A stretch of 64,000 nt of DNA from Myxococcales bacterium (GTDB lineage: Bacteria > Myxococcota_A > Bradymonadia > UBA7976 > UBA1532), in the NCBI GenBank assembly GCA_020633555.1, contig JACKDL010000033.1:1-64000 (forward strand), in the 5' to 3' direction. The position numbers were made by a program, and so were the translations under genes. Below the pieces are notes generated by a model. The model searched no databases. It saw nothing but the letters and a program-made list of their open reading frames with translations, and was not told the origin of the DNA. The stretch's first letter is position 1. Every line of letters begins with the position of its first letter. Shown one piece after another: positions 41,018-63,594 of the stretch.

Positions 41018-41740
41018 ATGTCCGACGCCAAGCTCAGCAGCGCCCTGTTCCGCGATGACGGCCCCGCCGAGGTCACCGCCGAGTGGGTGCAGGCCCACCT
41101 GGGCAGCTTCGACCTCATCGACGTGCGCGAGGCCCACGAGCTGGTGGGCGAGCTGGGGGCCATCACCGGCGCCCAGAACATCCCCATGGCCCAGTTCCTG
41201 GCCCAGATCGGGCAGCGCGACAAGCAGCGCCCCACGGTGGTGGTGTGCCGCTCGGGCCGCCGCTCGGGCACGGTGGTGGGGGCCTTCGAGTCCGCCGGCT
41301 ACACCCAGATCGCCTCGCTGCAGGGCGGCATGATCGCCTGGCACGAGAGCGTGCTGCACGACCACGACGTGCACCTGGGCCAGCGCCGGGCGGGCGCGCA
41401 GGTGCTCGACGAGGCCGTCTACAAGACCAACGGCCTGCCCGAGGTGTCGCCCGACTGGGTGGCGCAGCACTTCGGCCACTTCCGGCTCATCGACTGCCGC
41501 CAGGCCGACGAGCTCACCGGGCCGCTCGGGCACCTCACCCAGGCCGAGCATGTGCCCCTGGGCGACATCCCCACGGCCTGCAAGGGCTGGGACAAGGCCG
41601 AGCCCACGGTCATCCTCTGCCGCTCCGGCGGCCGCTCGGGGCGGGCCGCCCTGCACCTGCTGGCCGAGGGCTTCCGCAGCGTGGCGTCCATGGAGGGCGG
41701 CATGATCGCCTGGAACGCTGCGGGGCTGCCCCGGGCCTGA
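41018..41740 (+). CDS. Tandem-rhodanese protein (copy 2)
   Basis: 240 residues from ATG 41018 (GGAGGAG upstream). Two rhodanese domains with active loops CRSGRRSG (residue ~76) and CRSGGRSGR (~197), each followed by QGGMIAW or EGGMIAW. The linker TNGLPEVSPDWV is identical to copy 1, showing recent common origin; the N-terminus (SDAKLSSALFRDDGPAEVTAEWV) differs. Likely persulfide carrier or sulfurtransferase. It has its own sigma-54-like promoter, while copy 1 does not. Confidence 0.88.
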   Translation: MSDAKLSSALFRDDGPAEVTAEWVQAHLGSFDLIDVREAHELVGELGAITGAQNIPMAQFLAQIGQRDKQRPTVVVCRSGRRSGTVVGAFESAGYTQIASLQGGMIAWHESVLHDHDVHLGQRRAGAQVLDEAVYKTNGLPEVSPDWVAQHFGHFRLIDCRQADELTGPLGHLTQAEHVPLGDIPTACKGWDKAEPTVILCRSGGRSGRAALHLLAEGFRSVASMEGGMIAWNAAGLPRA

Positions 41741-41747
41741 CCCCGCC

Positions 41748-41776
41748 TGGACAGCCCGGCGCCGGCGGGGCACAAT
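41748..41776 (+). promoter_or_regulatory. Sigma-70-type promoter before IF2N-like gene
   Basis: -35 TGGACA (5/6 to consensus), exactly 17 bases, -10 CACAAT (4/6), with a predicted start about 20 bases before the ATG at 41804. The inverted repeat CCCCGCC (41741-41747)/GGCGGGG (41764-41770) flanks the -35 and may be the terminator of the rhodanese gene or an operator. Confidence 0.55.
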
Positions 41777-41803
41777 TCCGCGCTTTGCTGCACGGAGGGC
41801 CCC

Positions 41804-42412
41804 ATGGCTGACGGCCGCTTCATCTATGAGATCGCCCGCGACGTCGGGCTCACCAGCAAGGCCCTGCGGGCGCAGATCGACGCCTGGGGCCTGGGCTGGG
41901 ACACCGCCAACCACATGCGCCGCTTGACCGCCGAGCAGGAGGCCGAGCTGAAGCGCCGGTTGGACGTGGAGCCCGCCTCCGTGCCCGAGCCCGCCGCCGA
42001 GCCTGCGCCCGCCTCAGTGCCCGAGCCCGCCTCCGTGCCCGAGCCCGACTCCGCCGCCGAGCCCGACTCCGCCCCCGAGCCTGCCGCCGAGCCCGAGCCC
42101 ATCGACGACCTGAAGGGCCTGATCCGCGCCGCCAAGGCGGCCTTCCGCGACGCCCAGGCGGCCGCCGAGAAGGCCCAGGCCCGCGCCGACAAGGCCCGGG
42201 TGGCCGCCGAGGCCGCCAAGGGTTTCTACGCCCGGCTGCGCGCCGACGGCCGCAAGAAGAAGGCCCGCAAGGCCGAGGGCAAGGCCGACGCCGCCAAGGC
42301 GAAGGCCAAGGATCGCAAGCGCAAGGCGCGCAAGCTCAGCGAGAAGGCCGCCCAGGCCGCCGCCCGGCTGGCCGAGCTGCGCAGCTTCCGGCCCGGCGGC
42401 AAGTCTAAGTAA
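41804..42412 (+). CDS. IF2N-domain protein with histone H1-like basic tail
   Basis: 202 residues from ATG 41804 (CGGAGGG upstream). Residues 1-50 (FIYEIARDVGLTSKALRAQI, then LGW and HMRRLTAEQEAELKRRL) match the small IF2_N helical domain otherwise found at the N-terminus of translation factor IF-2. A Pro/Glu/Ala/Ser repeat linker follows (VPEPASVPEP, AEPDSAPEP), then an Ala/Lys-rich coiled tail with KKKARKAEGKADAAKAKAKD and KRKARKLSEKAAQAAARL, like bacterial H1-type nucleoid proteins. Probably a nucleic-acid-binding protein. IF-2 itself is not encoded here. Confidence 0.75.
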   Translation: MADGRFIYEIARDVGLTSKALRAQIDAWGLGWDTANHMRRLTAEQEAELKRRLDVEPASVPEPAAEPAPASVPEPASVPEPDSAAEPDSAPEPAAEPEPIDDLKGLIRAAKAAFRDAQAAAEKAQARADKARVAAEAAKGFYARLRADGRKKKARKAEGKADAAKAKAKDRKRKARKLSEKAAQAAARLAELRSFRPGGKSK

Positions 42413-42475
42413 CTCAAAGAGATTCCACGCGAACACCCGCCGGTCGCCCGCGCGGCCCGCCCCTGGAGGTCACCC

Positions 42476-44560
42476 TTGCGAACCGTCACCCGTGCCCCGC
42501 TGTGGGCGGGCGCCCTGATCCTCGCCGCGTGCGGCGCGTCGCCCACCCCGGAGCCCCCGGCGGCCCCCGCCGCGGCGCCCGTCTCGGCGGCCGCGCCTGC
42601 CGCTGACGCAGCCGCCGCCGGCCCGAGCTGGTCGAGCGTCGAGCGCCTGGCCGCCGACTGCGACGCCGCCCTGGCCACCGCCCAGGGCCTGCGCGAGCGC
42701 ATCGTGAAGAACGAGGGGCCCCGCACGTGGGCCAACACCCTCGAGCCCTTCAACGAGATGTTCCTGGCCCTGGACACCATCGGCGGTGTGGCCGGCGTGG
42801 CCGGCGCCATGAGCCCCGACAAGGCCATCCGCGAGGCCGCCGAGGCCTGCGAGCAGAAGCTCAGCAAGTTCTCGAGCGCCGTGGGTCTGGACCCGGCCGT
42901 CTACGCCGCCGTGGCCGCCGTGGAGCCCCGCAAGGGCGCCAAGGGCCCCGAGGGGCAGCGCTTCTTCGAGAAGATCATGCGCGACTTCCGCCGGGCCGGC
43001 GTGGATCGCGACGAGGCCACCCGCGCGCGGCTCGAGGCCATCGACGGCGAGCTGGTGAAGCTGGGCCAGGACTACGGCCGCGAGGTGCGCGAAGACGTGC
43101 GCTTCATCGAGGTGGAGCCCAAGGCCCTGGAGGGGCTGCCCGAGGACTTCGTGAAGGCCCACCCCCCGGGCGACAACGGCAAGGTGAAGATCACCACCGA
43201 CTACCCGGACTTCTACCCCTTCGAGCGCTACGCCCAGGACGCCGAGGCCCGGCAGACCCTGTACCGCAAGTTCATCAACCGCGGCTTCCCGGCCAACAAG
43301 GCCGCCCTGAAGAAGATCCTCGAGCTGCGCCAGGAGAAGGCGAAGCTGCTCGGCTTCCCCACCTGGGCCGCCTACAACGCCGAGGACAAGATGGCCAAGA
43401 GCGCCGAGCGCATCGAGGCCTTCGTGGGCGAGCTGGCCAAGACCGTGCGCCCCGTGGCCGACGCCGATCTGAAGGTGCTGCTGGCCCGCAAGCAGAAGGA
43501 CGATCCCAAGGCCACCCGCATCGAGACCTGGGACCGCTTCTACTACGCCAGCAAGGTCCGCGAGGAGCAGTACGCCTTCGACGCGCGCACCGTGCGCCCG
43601 TACTTCAGCTTCCCGCAGGTGAAGGAGGGGCTGTTCAAGCTGTACGGCGACCTGTTCGGCCTGCGCTTCGAGCGCCTGGCCGATGAGCCCACCTGGCACG
43701 CGTCCGTCGAGGCCTGGGCCATGTACGTCGATGGCAAGAAGGCCGGCACCTTCTACCTGGACATGCACCCCCGCGAGGGCAAGTACAAGCACGCCGCCGT
43801 GTTCCCCATGCAGGTGGGCCTGGCCACCGGCCGCGAGCCCAGGGCCACGCTGGTCTGCAACTTCCCCGATCCCGGCAAGGACCCCAAGGCGCTCATGGAG
43901 CACCAGCAGGTGGTCACCTTCTTCCACGAGTTCGGCCACCTCATCCACCACCTCGCGGCGAACCAGAGCCAGTACTTCAGCCTGGGCGGCATCAACGTGG
44001 AGTGGGACTTCGCCGAGGTGCCCAGCCAGCTCCTCGAGGAGTGGACCTGGGACGCCGGCGTGCTGCAGCGCTTCGCGAAGCACGTGGACACTGGCGAGGC
44101 CATCCCCGCCGAGACGGTGGCGAAGATGCGGGCGGCCGAGGAGTTCGGGAAGGGCGTCGCCACCATGCGGCAGATCTTCTATGCCGCCTACAGCTTCTTC
44201 CTGCACAACCGGGATCCGCAGGGCCTGGACCTGGACGCCTTCAGCGCCGAGATGTACGGGACCTACAGCCCGTACCCGCCGGTGCCCGAGAGCCACATCT
44301 ACGCGAGCTTCGGCCACCTGGTGGGCTACAGCAGCATGTACTACACCTACCAGTGGTCGCTGGTCATCGCGAAGGACCTGTTCACCCGCTTCGCCGCCGA
44401 TCTGATGAACAACGAGACGGCCACCGCCTACCGCAAGGCCATCCTCGAGCCGGGCGGCGGCCGCGACGCCGCCGACATGGTGAAGGACTTCTTGGGCCGG
44501 CCCTACGACATGAAGGCCTACCGGGCCTGGATCACGAAGCCCGCCGTCCCCACGAAGTGA
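42476..44560 (+). CDS. M3-family metallopeptidase lipoprotein
   Basis: 694 residues from TTG 42476, with GGAGGT upstream. Lipobox ILAAC (Cys19), then an Ala/Pro linker. The zinc motif VTFFHEFGHLIHHL is near residue 484, and the third ligand Glu lies in AEVPSQLLEEWTWD ~30 residues later, as in thimet oligopeptidase/Dcp-type M3 enzymes. The N-terminal helical half (LEPFNEMFLALD; KIMRDFRRAGVDRDEATRAR) is typical. M3 enzymes cut short peptides; a lipid anchor implies an extracytoplasmic role. It overlaps the convergent VanZ-like gene by 29 bases. Confidence 0.88.
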   Translation: MRTVTRAPLWAGALILAACGASPTPEPPAAPAAAPVSAAAPAADAAAAGPSWSSVERLAADCDAALATAQGLRERIVKNEGPRTWANTLEPFNEMFLALDTIGGVAGVAGAMSPDKAIREAAEACEQKLSKFSSAVGLDPAVYAAVAAVEPRKGAKGPEGQRFFEKIMRDFRRAGVDRDEATRARLEAIDGELVKLGQDYGREVREDVRFIEVEPKALEGLPEDFVKAHPPGDNGKVKITTDYPDFYPFERYAQDAEARQTLYRKFINRGFPANKAALKKILELRQEKAKLLGFPTWAAYNAEDKMAKSAERIEAFVGELAKTVRPVADADLKVLLARKQKDDPKATRIETWDRFYYASKVREEQYAFDARTVRPYFSFPQVKEGLFKLYGDLFGLRFERLADEPTWHASVEAWAMYVDGKKAGTFYLDMHPREGKYKHAAVFPMQVGLATGREPRATLVCNFPDPGKDPKALMEHQQVVTFFHEFGHLIHHLAANQSQYFSLGGINVEWDFAEVPSQLLEEWTWDAGVLQRFAKHVDTGEAIPAETVAKMRAAEEFGKGVATMRQIFYAAYSFFLHNRDPQGLDLDAFSAEMYGTYSPYPPVPESHIYASFGHLVGYSSMYYTYQWSLVIAKDLFTRFAADLMNNETATAYRKAILEPGGGRDAADMVKDFLGRPYDMKAYRAWITKPAVPTK

Positions 44561-45683
44561 TCCGCGCCCACACCGGCCGGGCGGCGAACACGGCCACCAG
44601 GCTGACCGCCAGCGCCTTCGGCGAGGGGGCGCCCAGCCCGGTGTTGGCCACCAGGTAGATGCCCACCGTGAACGCGGCGCTGTAGGCACCGATCACCCAA
44701 CGGGGGCTGGGGGCCCACAGCCCGATCAGCCCCGCCAGGCCCACCATCCACAGGCCGTCCAGCACCCGGCGCATCCACACCGCCGGGGCGTTGATGTGGT
44801 GGATGCGCGCCCAGCCCCGGGCCACGCTCGGCCCCAAGCCGCAGCGCTCTTCGCCGTCCACCGTCAGGCACATGCCGTCGTACAGGGTGTGCACCATCAG
44901 CGTGTGGGGCCCAGGGCTCAGCGAGGTCATGGCCCGCATGGTGGCGCCGCCAAACCCCAGCGCGATGCCCCGATCGGCGAACAGCAGCTCCAGCTCGCCG
45001 CGCTGGCTTGCCAGCTTCACCAGCGTGCGCTCCTGCCCGCTGCGGATCTCGAAGACCGTGGTGCGCTTGGGCTCGGGGACGGGTGCCTCGAGCACCAGCC
45101 GCAGGGGCCAGCCCTCGCCCAGGCGGGCGGGCAGCCGCCCGCGCAGGGCCCCGGCGCGGATCACGGTGCCGCCGATCTGCACTTGATGGATCTTGCCGTC
45201 CCAGCGGCCGTTGCGGCCGGGCGGGCGCAGCCTCACGGCGTAGGGCCCGCCCTGCAGGACCGGCTGCGCCAGCCACGCCTCGGCGGTGATCAGCGTGATG
45301 GCCGCCGCGAGCCCCAGGCTGGCCGCCAGTCGACCCGGGGGGCGAGTGAGCAGCCAGGGCACGCCCAGCCCCAGTCCGGCGCCCAGGCCGTTCATGGCCA
45401 CGTCCCAGGGGTTCGTGAACCGGCCGGGGATGATGAGCTGCGCCAGCTCGATGCCGGTCGAGAACAGCACCCCCGCCAGCAGGGCCCGCCACCAGCGGAC
45501 CCGCATCAGCCCCATCCCAATGCCCACCGGCAGGAACAGGATGATGTTCGCCAGCCGGTCCGCTGCGCCCAGGGACTCGGGGTTGCCCTGAGGCCCCCCC
45601 GTGGGCTGGGGCTGAAGCGTCGCCATCGCCACCAGCACCACGCCCACCGCCAGGACCCACTGACCCAGTCGCTTTCGACTCAC
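44532..45683 (-). CDS. VanZ-like membrane protein with inserted LamG-like domain
   Basis: 383 residues from GTG 45683. Residues ~1-125 hold four membrane helices with the VanZ pattern (ADRLANIILFLPVGIGMGL; STGIELAQLIIPGRFTNPWDVAMNGLGAGLG). Residues ~150-300 form a beta-rich extracytoplasmic domain resembling LamG/concanavalin folds (WDGKIHQVQIGG; LVKLASQRGELELLFADRG; PHTLMVHTLYDGMCLTVDGE). Three further helices follow. VanZ proteins affect glycopeptide resistance or envelope physiology; this one may bind surface glycans. It overlaps the next gene's stop (GTGA). Confidence 0.75.
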   Translation of the reverse strand: MSRKRLGQWVLAVGVVLVAMATLQPQPTGGPQGNPESLGAADRLANIILFLPVGIGMGLMRVRWWRALLAGVLFSTGIELAQLIIPGRFTNPWDVAMNGLGAGLGLGVPWLLTRPPGRLAASLGLAAAITLITAEAWLAQPVLQGGPYAVRLRPPGRNGRWDGKIHQVQIGGTVIRAGALRGRLPARLGEGWPLRLVLEAPVPEPKRTTVFEIRSGQERTLVKLASQRGELELLFADRGIALGFGGATMRAMTSLSPGPHTLMVHTLYDGMCLTVDGEERCGLGPSVARGWARIHHINAPAVWMRRVLDGLWMVGLAGLIGLWAPSPRWVIGAYSAAFTVGIYLVANTGLGAPSPKALAVSLVAVFAARPVWARITSWGRRAS

Positions 45684-46477
45684 CTGGGAGGCCGGGGGAA
45701 GAACGCCGGGGTGCGGGCGGCGTAGTCGCGGTATCCGGGGCGCTGCATCATGCGCTTCTCGAGCAGGGGCACGCCGCTCACTTTCATGAGGAAGAACACC
45801 ATCAGCGCGGGACCGTACAGCGAGACGGCGCCGGCGGGAACCCCGAGGGCGAGGACCCCCAGGCCGAGCCACACCAGCGCGTCGCCGAAGTAGTTGGGGT
45901 GGCGGCACCAGGCCCAAAGGCCCTGGTCCATGATCCGCCCCCGGTTGGTGGGCTCGGCCTTGAAGGCGCGGAGCTGGGCGTCGGCGGTGGCTTCGAAGTA
46001 CAGCCCGCCGGCCCAAATGGCAGCCCCGAGCCCGTCCCACGCGGTCCACGCCGCCGGCCCGGGCGACAGCACCGCCAGGTACACGGGCGCCGCGATGAGC
46101 AGGTTCAACACCGCCTGCAGCAGGAACACCGTGACCAGGCTGCGCAGGGGGAACCGGGCGCCGTGGCGGGCCCGCATGGCCTGGTAGCGGGGGTCCTCAC
46201 CGTGCCCCCGGTTGCGCCGGTGGATGTGCCAGCCCAGCCGCAGGCCCCACAGGCTCACCAGGCTGCTCACCAGGGCCGCCCGGGGCGGCCAGCCCTGGCC
46301 GGCCGCGAAGGCCACCCAGGCCCCCAGCGCGAAGGCCGGGCCCCAGAAGCGGTCCACGAGGCTCGCGTCCTGCAGCCGCACGCTGGCCACCCACTGCGCC
46401 AGGAAGAGCAGCAGCACGGCGCCGGTGGGCCAGAGCAGGGCCGGCCACAACACTTGGGCGAGGGGGAGGGCGGGCAT
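45680..46477 (-). CDS. DUF1295 / steroid reductase-like membrane protein
   Basis: 265 residues from ATG 46477, about six membrane segments. DUF1295 markers: ASLVDRFWGPAFALGAW, WGLRLGWHIHRRNRGHGEDPRYQAMR, QGLWAWCRHPNYFGDALVWLG (the isoprenylcysteine methyltransferase/5-alpha-reductase-like NADPH or SAM pocket) and PLLEKRMMQRPGYRDYAARTP. Bacterial members are of unknown or lipid-modifying activity. It sits between the metallophosphoesterase gene and the VanZ-like gene in a minus-strand run. Confidence 0.85.
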   Translation of the reverse strand: MPALPLAQVLWPALLWPTGAVLLLFLAQWVASVRLQDASLVDRFWGPAFALGAWVAFAAGQGWPPRAALVSSLVSLWGLRLGWHIHRRNRGHGEDPRYQAMRARHGARFPLRSLVTVFLLQAVLNLLIAAPVYLAVLSPGPAAWTAWDGLGAAIWAGGLYFEATADAQLRAFKAEPTNRGRIMDQGLWAWCRHPNYFGDALVWLGLGVLALGVPAGAVSLYGPALMVFFLMKVSGVPLLEKRMMQRPGYRDYAARTPAFFPRPPR

Positions 46478-46502
46478 GGGCAACGGATGCCCCGGCGCGG
46501 CG

Positions 46503-47399
46503 TCAGGCCGCGGCGCTGGCCGCCTGCGGGTACAGGGGCAGCAGCTCCACGCCGAAACGCAGATCCGCCGTCGAGCGGATGGGCCGGGACAGGTCGATGC
46601 GCGCGTAGGTCTTGCGCCGGTCGTACAGGCCGAAGGACGTGGACAGGCACAGCGTGTGGCGGTCCACCACCTCGACGCCCTCGTCCACCACGTCGTGCCC
46701 GTGGATGACCGCGCCGCCGCGCAGACCCACCGAGCGCAGCAGGGCCGCCGCCTGCTCTTCGCTGGCGCCGCGGGACCACAGCAGCGCGCCCAGCGTCCCC
46801 TCAGCGAACATGCGGAACAGCTCCACCCGGCGGAAGCCCTCGTAGGACAGGCGCTCATAGGCGGCCAGATCGGGCTCGTGCCCGGCCGGCGCCCCGTGCA
46901 CCAGCACCAGCCCGTTGGGCGCCACGGCCAGCAGCGGGAACTCGCGGATGAAGCCGTGCATGCGGGGCGCCTCGGCGCCCAGGGTGGCGTCCAGCACCGC
47001 CGCCTCGTCGGGGTAGAACTTGGGCACGGGCGGCCCGCCGATGTGGGCGTGCTCGTGGTTGCCCAGGATGCTGAAAGCGCGGGCCTCGCGGGTGTAGCGC
47101 TCGAAGTCCTGCAGCAGCGCCGCCGACTGATCCACGTACTCGGTGCCCAGGTGGCTGGGCCAGCGGCCGGGCCCGTTCAGATCGGGCGACGGGCCGTGCA
47201 CCAGGTCGCCGCAGAAGGCCAGGATGGGGCGGTTGCCGGCGGCCGCCTCCTGCGCGTACAGGGCCTTCATCCGCTCGTAGTCCCGCCAGTTGCCCTGCAG
47301 GTCCGTGCAGACCAGCAGGACCCCGTCGGCGGGCAGGTGCGCCACCTTGCGACCCCACACGCGGGACCCCAGGGCGCGGGTCGAGCCGGAATCTCGCAT
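46503..47399 (-). CDS. Calcineurin-like metallophosphoesterase
   Basis: 298 residues from ATG 47399 (CGGAGG upstream). Metal-ligand motifs appear in order: CTDLQGN (family GDxHG variant), CGDLVHG, LGNHEHAHIG, LVHGAPAG and IHGHDVVDEG. It probably hydrolyses a phosphodiester or phosphomonoester; substrate unknown. No signal peptide. Divergent from the giant RHS protein with ~200 bp between, and followed by the DUF1295 gene. Confidence 0.82.
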   Translation of the reverse strand: MRDSGSTRALGSRVWGRKVAHLPADGVLLVCTDLQGNWRDYERMKALYAQEAAAGNRPILAFCGDLVHGPSPDLNGPGRWPSHLGTEYVDQSAALLQDFERYTREARAFSILGNHEHAHIGGPPVPKFYPDEAAVLDATLGAEAPRMHGFIREFPLLAVAPNGLVLVHGAPAGHEPDLAAYERLSYEGFRRVELFRMFAEGTLGALLWSRGASEEQAAALLRSVGLRGGAVIHGHDVVDEGVEVVDRHTLCLSTSFGLYDRRKTYARIDLSRPIRSTADLRFGVELLPLYPQAASAAA

Positions 47400-47598
47400 G
47401 GGGAACCTCCGAGACCTCATGGGTTGCGATGTCGGCGGTCCCGGGGTCGATCTTTCGCACCCCGGGTCAGTGAGAACTTCAATACCAACAAAAACTCACA
47501 AAGGTAAAGCTCTTTACTTTTCCCCTGGAGTCGAAACCCGGGGGGCGCCCTGCTACCATGCCGGCATCGGGGGCTGATCACCCTTGGGGGGACCATCC
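47400..47598. promoter_or_regulatory. AT-rich divergent regulatory region upstream of giant gene
   Basis: The stretch 47470-47520 is far richer in A/T than anything nearby. It holds the perfect palindrome GTAAAG-CT-CTTTAC (47504-47517), with AAA/TTT flanks, and GTGAG (47470)/CTCAC (47495) arms. On the minus strand TTTACC and, 18 bases on, TATTGA could be a -35/-10 for the metallophosphoesterase. It probably carries promoters and an operator for both divergent genes. Confidence 0.5.
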
Positions 47599-62225
<14,627 letters not shown>

Positions 62226-62226
<1 letters not shown>

Positions 62227-62957
62227 TGATCCACCGGGCCCGGGTGGGCGCCCGCTGGCTCCCGGCCGCGGTCGCCCTGGCACTCACCGCCTGTGTCCCG
62301 CTCCCGTACGCCGCGCCGCCCGCCCAGATCCACGTGGGCGGCGGCGGCGCCTTCGGCGACACCTCGCGGGGTGTGTTCCGCCTCCAGGCCGACCTGGCCC
62401 CCTTCGGCTACTTCGGTGCCATCCAGCGCGCCTGGGACGTGCGCGCCGGCTATCTGTTGGAGGCCCACAGCGGCGACCGCGGCACCCGCCACGGCGCGGC
62501 GCTCGCCGGCGACTGGTACCTGAGCCACCCCGAAGGCCTCACCGGCGGCCACCGCCTGGGCCTTACGGCGCAGGGGGTGTGGCGCACCGACGCCGTAGGC
62601 GGCGACGGCGGCCTGCTCTGGCAGTTCGTCGTGCCCACCGGCACCCCCTTCGCCGAGCTGAACCCGCCCGGCAGCGACGACGACATCCAGTTCCCCCAGC
62701 GCAGCGAGCACGAGCGCGACGACCCCAACACCGACCCCCCCGACTTCGTGCCCTACAGCCAGCATGACGACGGCGACGACGGCGATCAGAACGTGGGCAT
62801 CATCGGCTACGCCGCCGGCGAGCTGGGCGTGGGCCTGCGCCTCACCGGCGGCGTGCGCCGCCTGGACCAGGGCACCACCGAGTACCTGGCCATCGCCGGC
62901 CTGGACGTGCGCCTGCCCGCGTCGTTTGGTGTGCTGCTGTTGTGGCTCACGGATTGA
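62226..62957 (+). CDS. Lipoprotein coupled to the giant RHS protein
   Basis: 243 residues; its ATG overlaps the giant protein's stop (TGATG), so it is translated by coupling. Lipobox LTAC (Cys23). The mature part is beta-rich (GVFRLQADLAPFGYFG, GVGLRLTGGVRRLDQG, AGLDVRLPASFGVLLLWLTD) with a very acidic loop (EHERDDPNTDPPDF and DDGDDGDQN). It could be a barrel or chaperone that assembles or immunises against the giant partner, by analogy with genes downstream of RHS loci; this is inference. No family recognised. Confidence 0.75.
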
Positions 62958-62970
62958 ACGGGCCCGGCGC

Positions 62971-63000
62971 GGGGCCCGTGGCGCGGGGGCCCGTGGCGCG
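62971..63000. repeat. Perfect 2 x 15-bp tandem repeat
   Basis: GGGGCCCGTGGCGCG is repeated exactly twice, head to tail, between the convergent lipoprotein (stop 62957) and the hypothetical gene (stop 63003). Confidence 0.85.
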
Positions 63001-63002
63001 GA

Positions 63003-63413
63003 TCACATGTAGAAGATCACGATCGGCTCGCCCTCCTGCTCGCGGTGCACCTCGCAGGCCTGCAGCAGGTCGTGGGCGCAGTAGTACCGCCAGCCGTCGC
63101 CCGCGCCGTACTTCGCGTCCACCGAGCCCCCGTCCAGGTCGGGCGCCTCCCACGGCTCGGGGTGCCCCAGCTTCTCGCCCAGCGCCGCGTAGTAGGCCCG
63201 CAGCGGCGCCTCCAGCAGGCGCACATGCTCGGCGCCCAGCTCCACGCCCTCCTCGTCGACATCGCCGTCGATCAGGGGCCGGAAGGCCAGCATGAACGCG
63301 GCCTTGTCGGCCCCGCTCAGCCCCTCGGCGATGGCCCCCAGCACGCCGCTGATGGCGCTCATGCTCTTGTCCTCGCCGCCGTACTCGCCGCACTGCACAT
63401 ACAGGCCGCCCAT
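63003..63413 (-). CDS. Hypothetical cytoplasmic protein
   Basis: 136 residues from ATG 63413, with a strong GGAGGTGAG ribosome-binding site. It starts GGLYVQCGEYGGEDKSMSA and contains a helical middle (VLGAIAEGLSGADKAAFMLAF), acidic stretches (GDVDEEGVEL, APDLDGGSVDAKYG) and an aromatic end (YYCAHDLLQACEVHREQEGE, IVIFYM). No signal or membrane segment. No family recognised. Divergent from mutA. Confidence 0.7.
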   Translation of the reverse strand: MGGLYVQCGEYGGEDKSMSAISGVLGAIAEGLSGADKAAFMLAFRPLIDGDVDEEGVELGAEHVRLLEAPLRAYYAALGEKLGHPEPWEAPDLDGGSVDAKYGAGDGWRYYCAHDLLQACEVHREQEGEPIVIFYM

Positions 63414-63539
63414 GGCTCACCTCCCGCGTGGTCGTGCCCGCAGCTTGCCCGCCGCGGGGTGACATTGGCGAGCCCATTGGTCATCTGGGGTGACCCGCCG
63501 CTCAGGGGGCGCCCACCCCTCGACGTTGCCGCCCCCGTC

Positions 63540-63554
63540 GGGGCATGATGCCCC
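63540..63554 (+). terminator. Possible intrinsic terminator upstream of mutA
   Basis: GGGGCA-TGA-TGCCCC (6-bp stem) followed by CC and TTTT on the plus strand, 40 bases before the mutA start. It could stop read-through or act as a leader attenuator; the T-run is short. Confidence 0.3.
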
Positions 63555-63594
63555 CTTTTGTGACGCCCGCCCGCCAGGGCGACGAGGTTGGCCC

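Noticed and set aside
63420..63594. A cobalamin riboswitch ahead of mutA
   Set aside because: I looked for a B12-box-like sequence because MutA/MutB uses adenosylcobalamin, but found only a small hairpin with four T.
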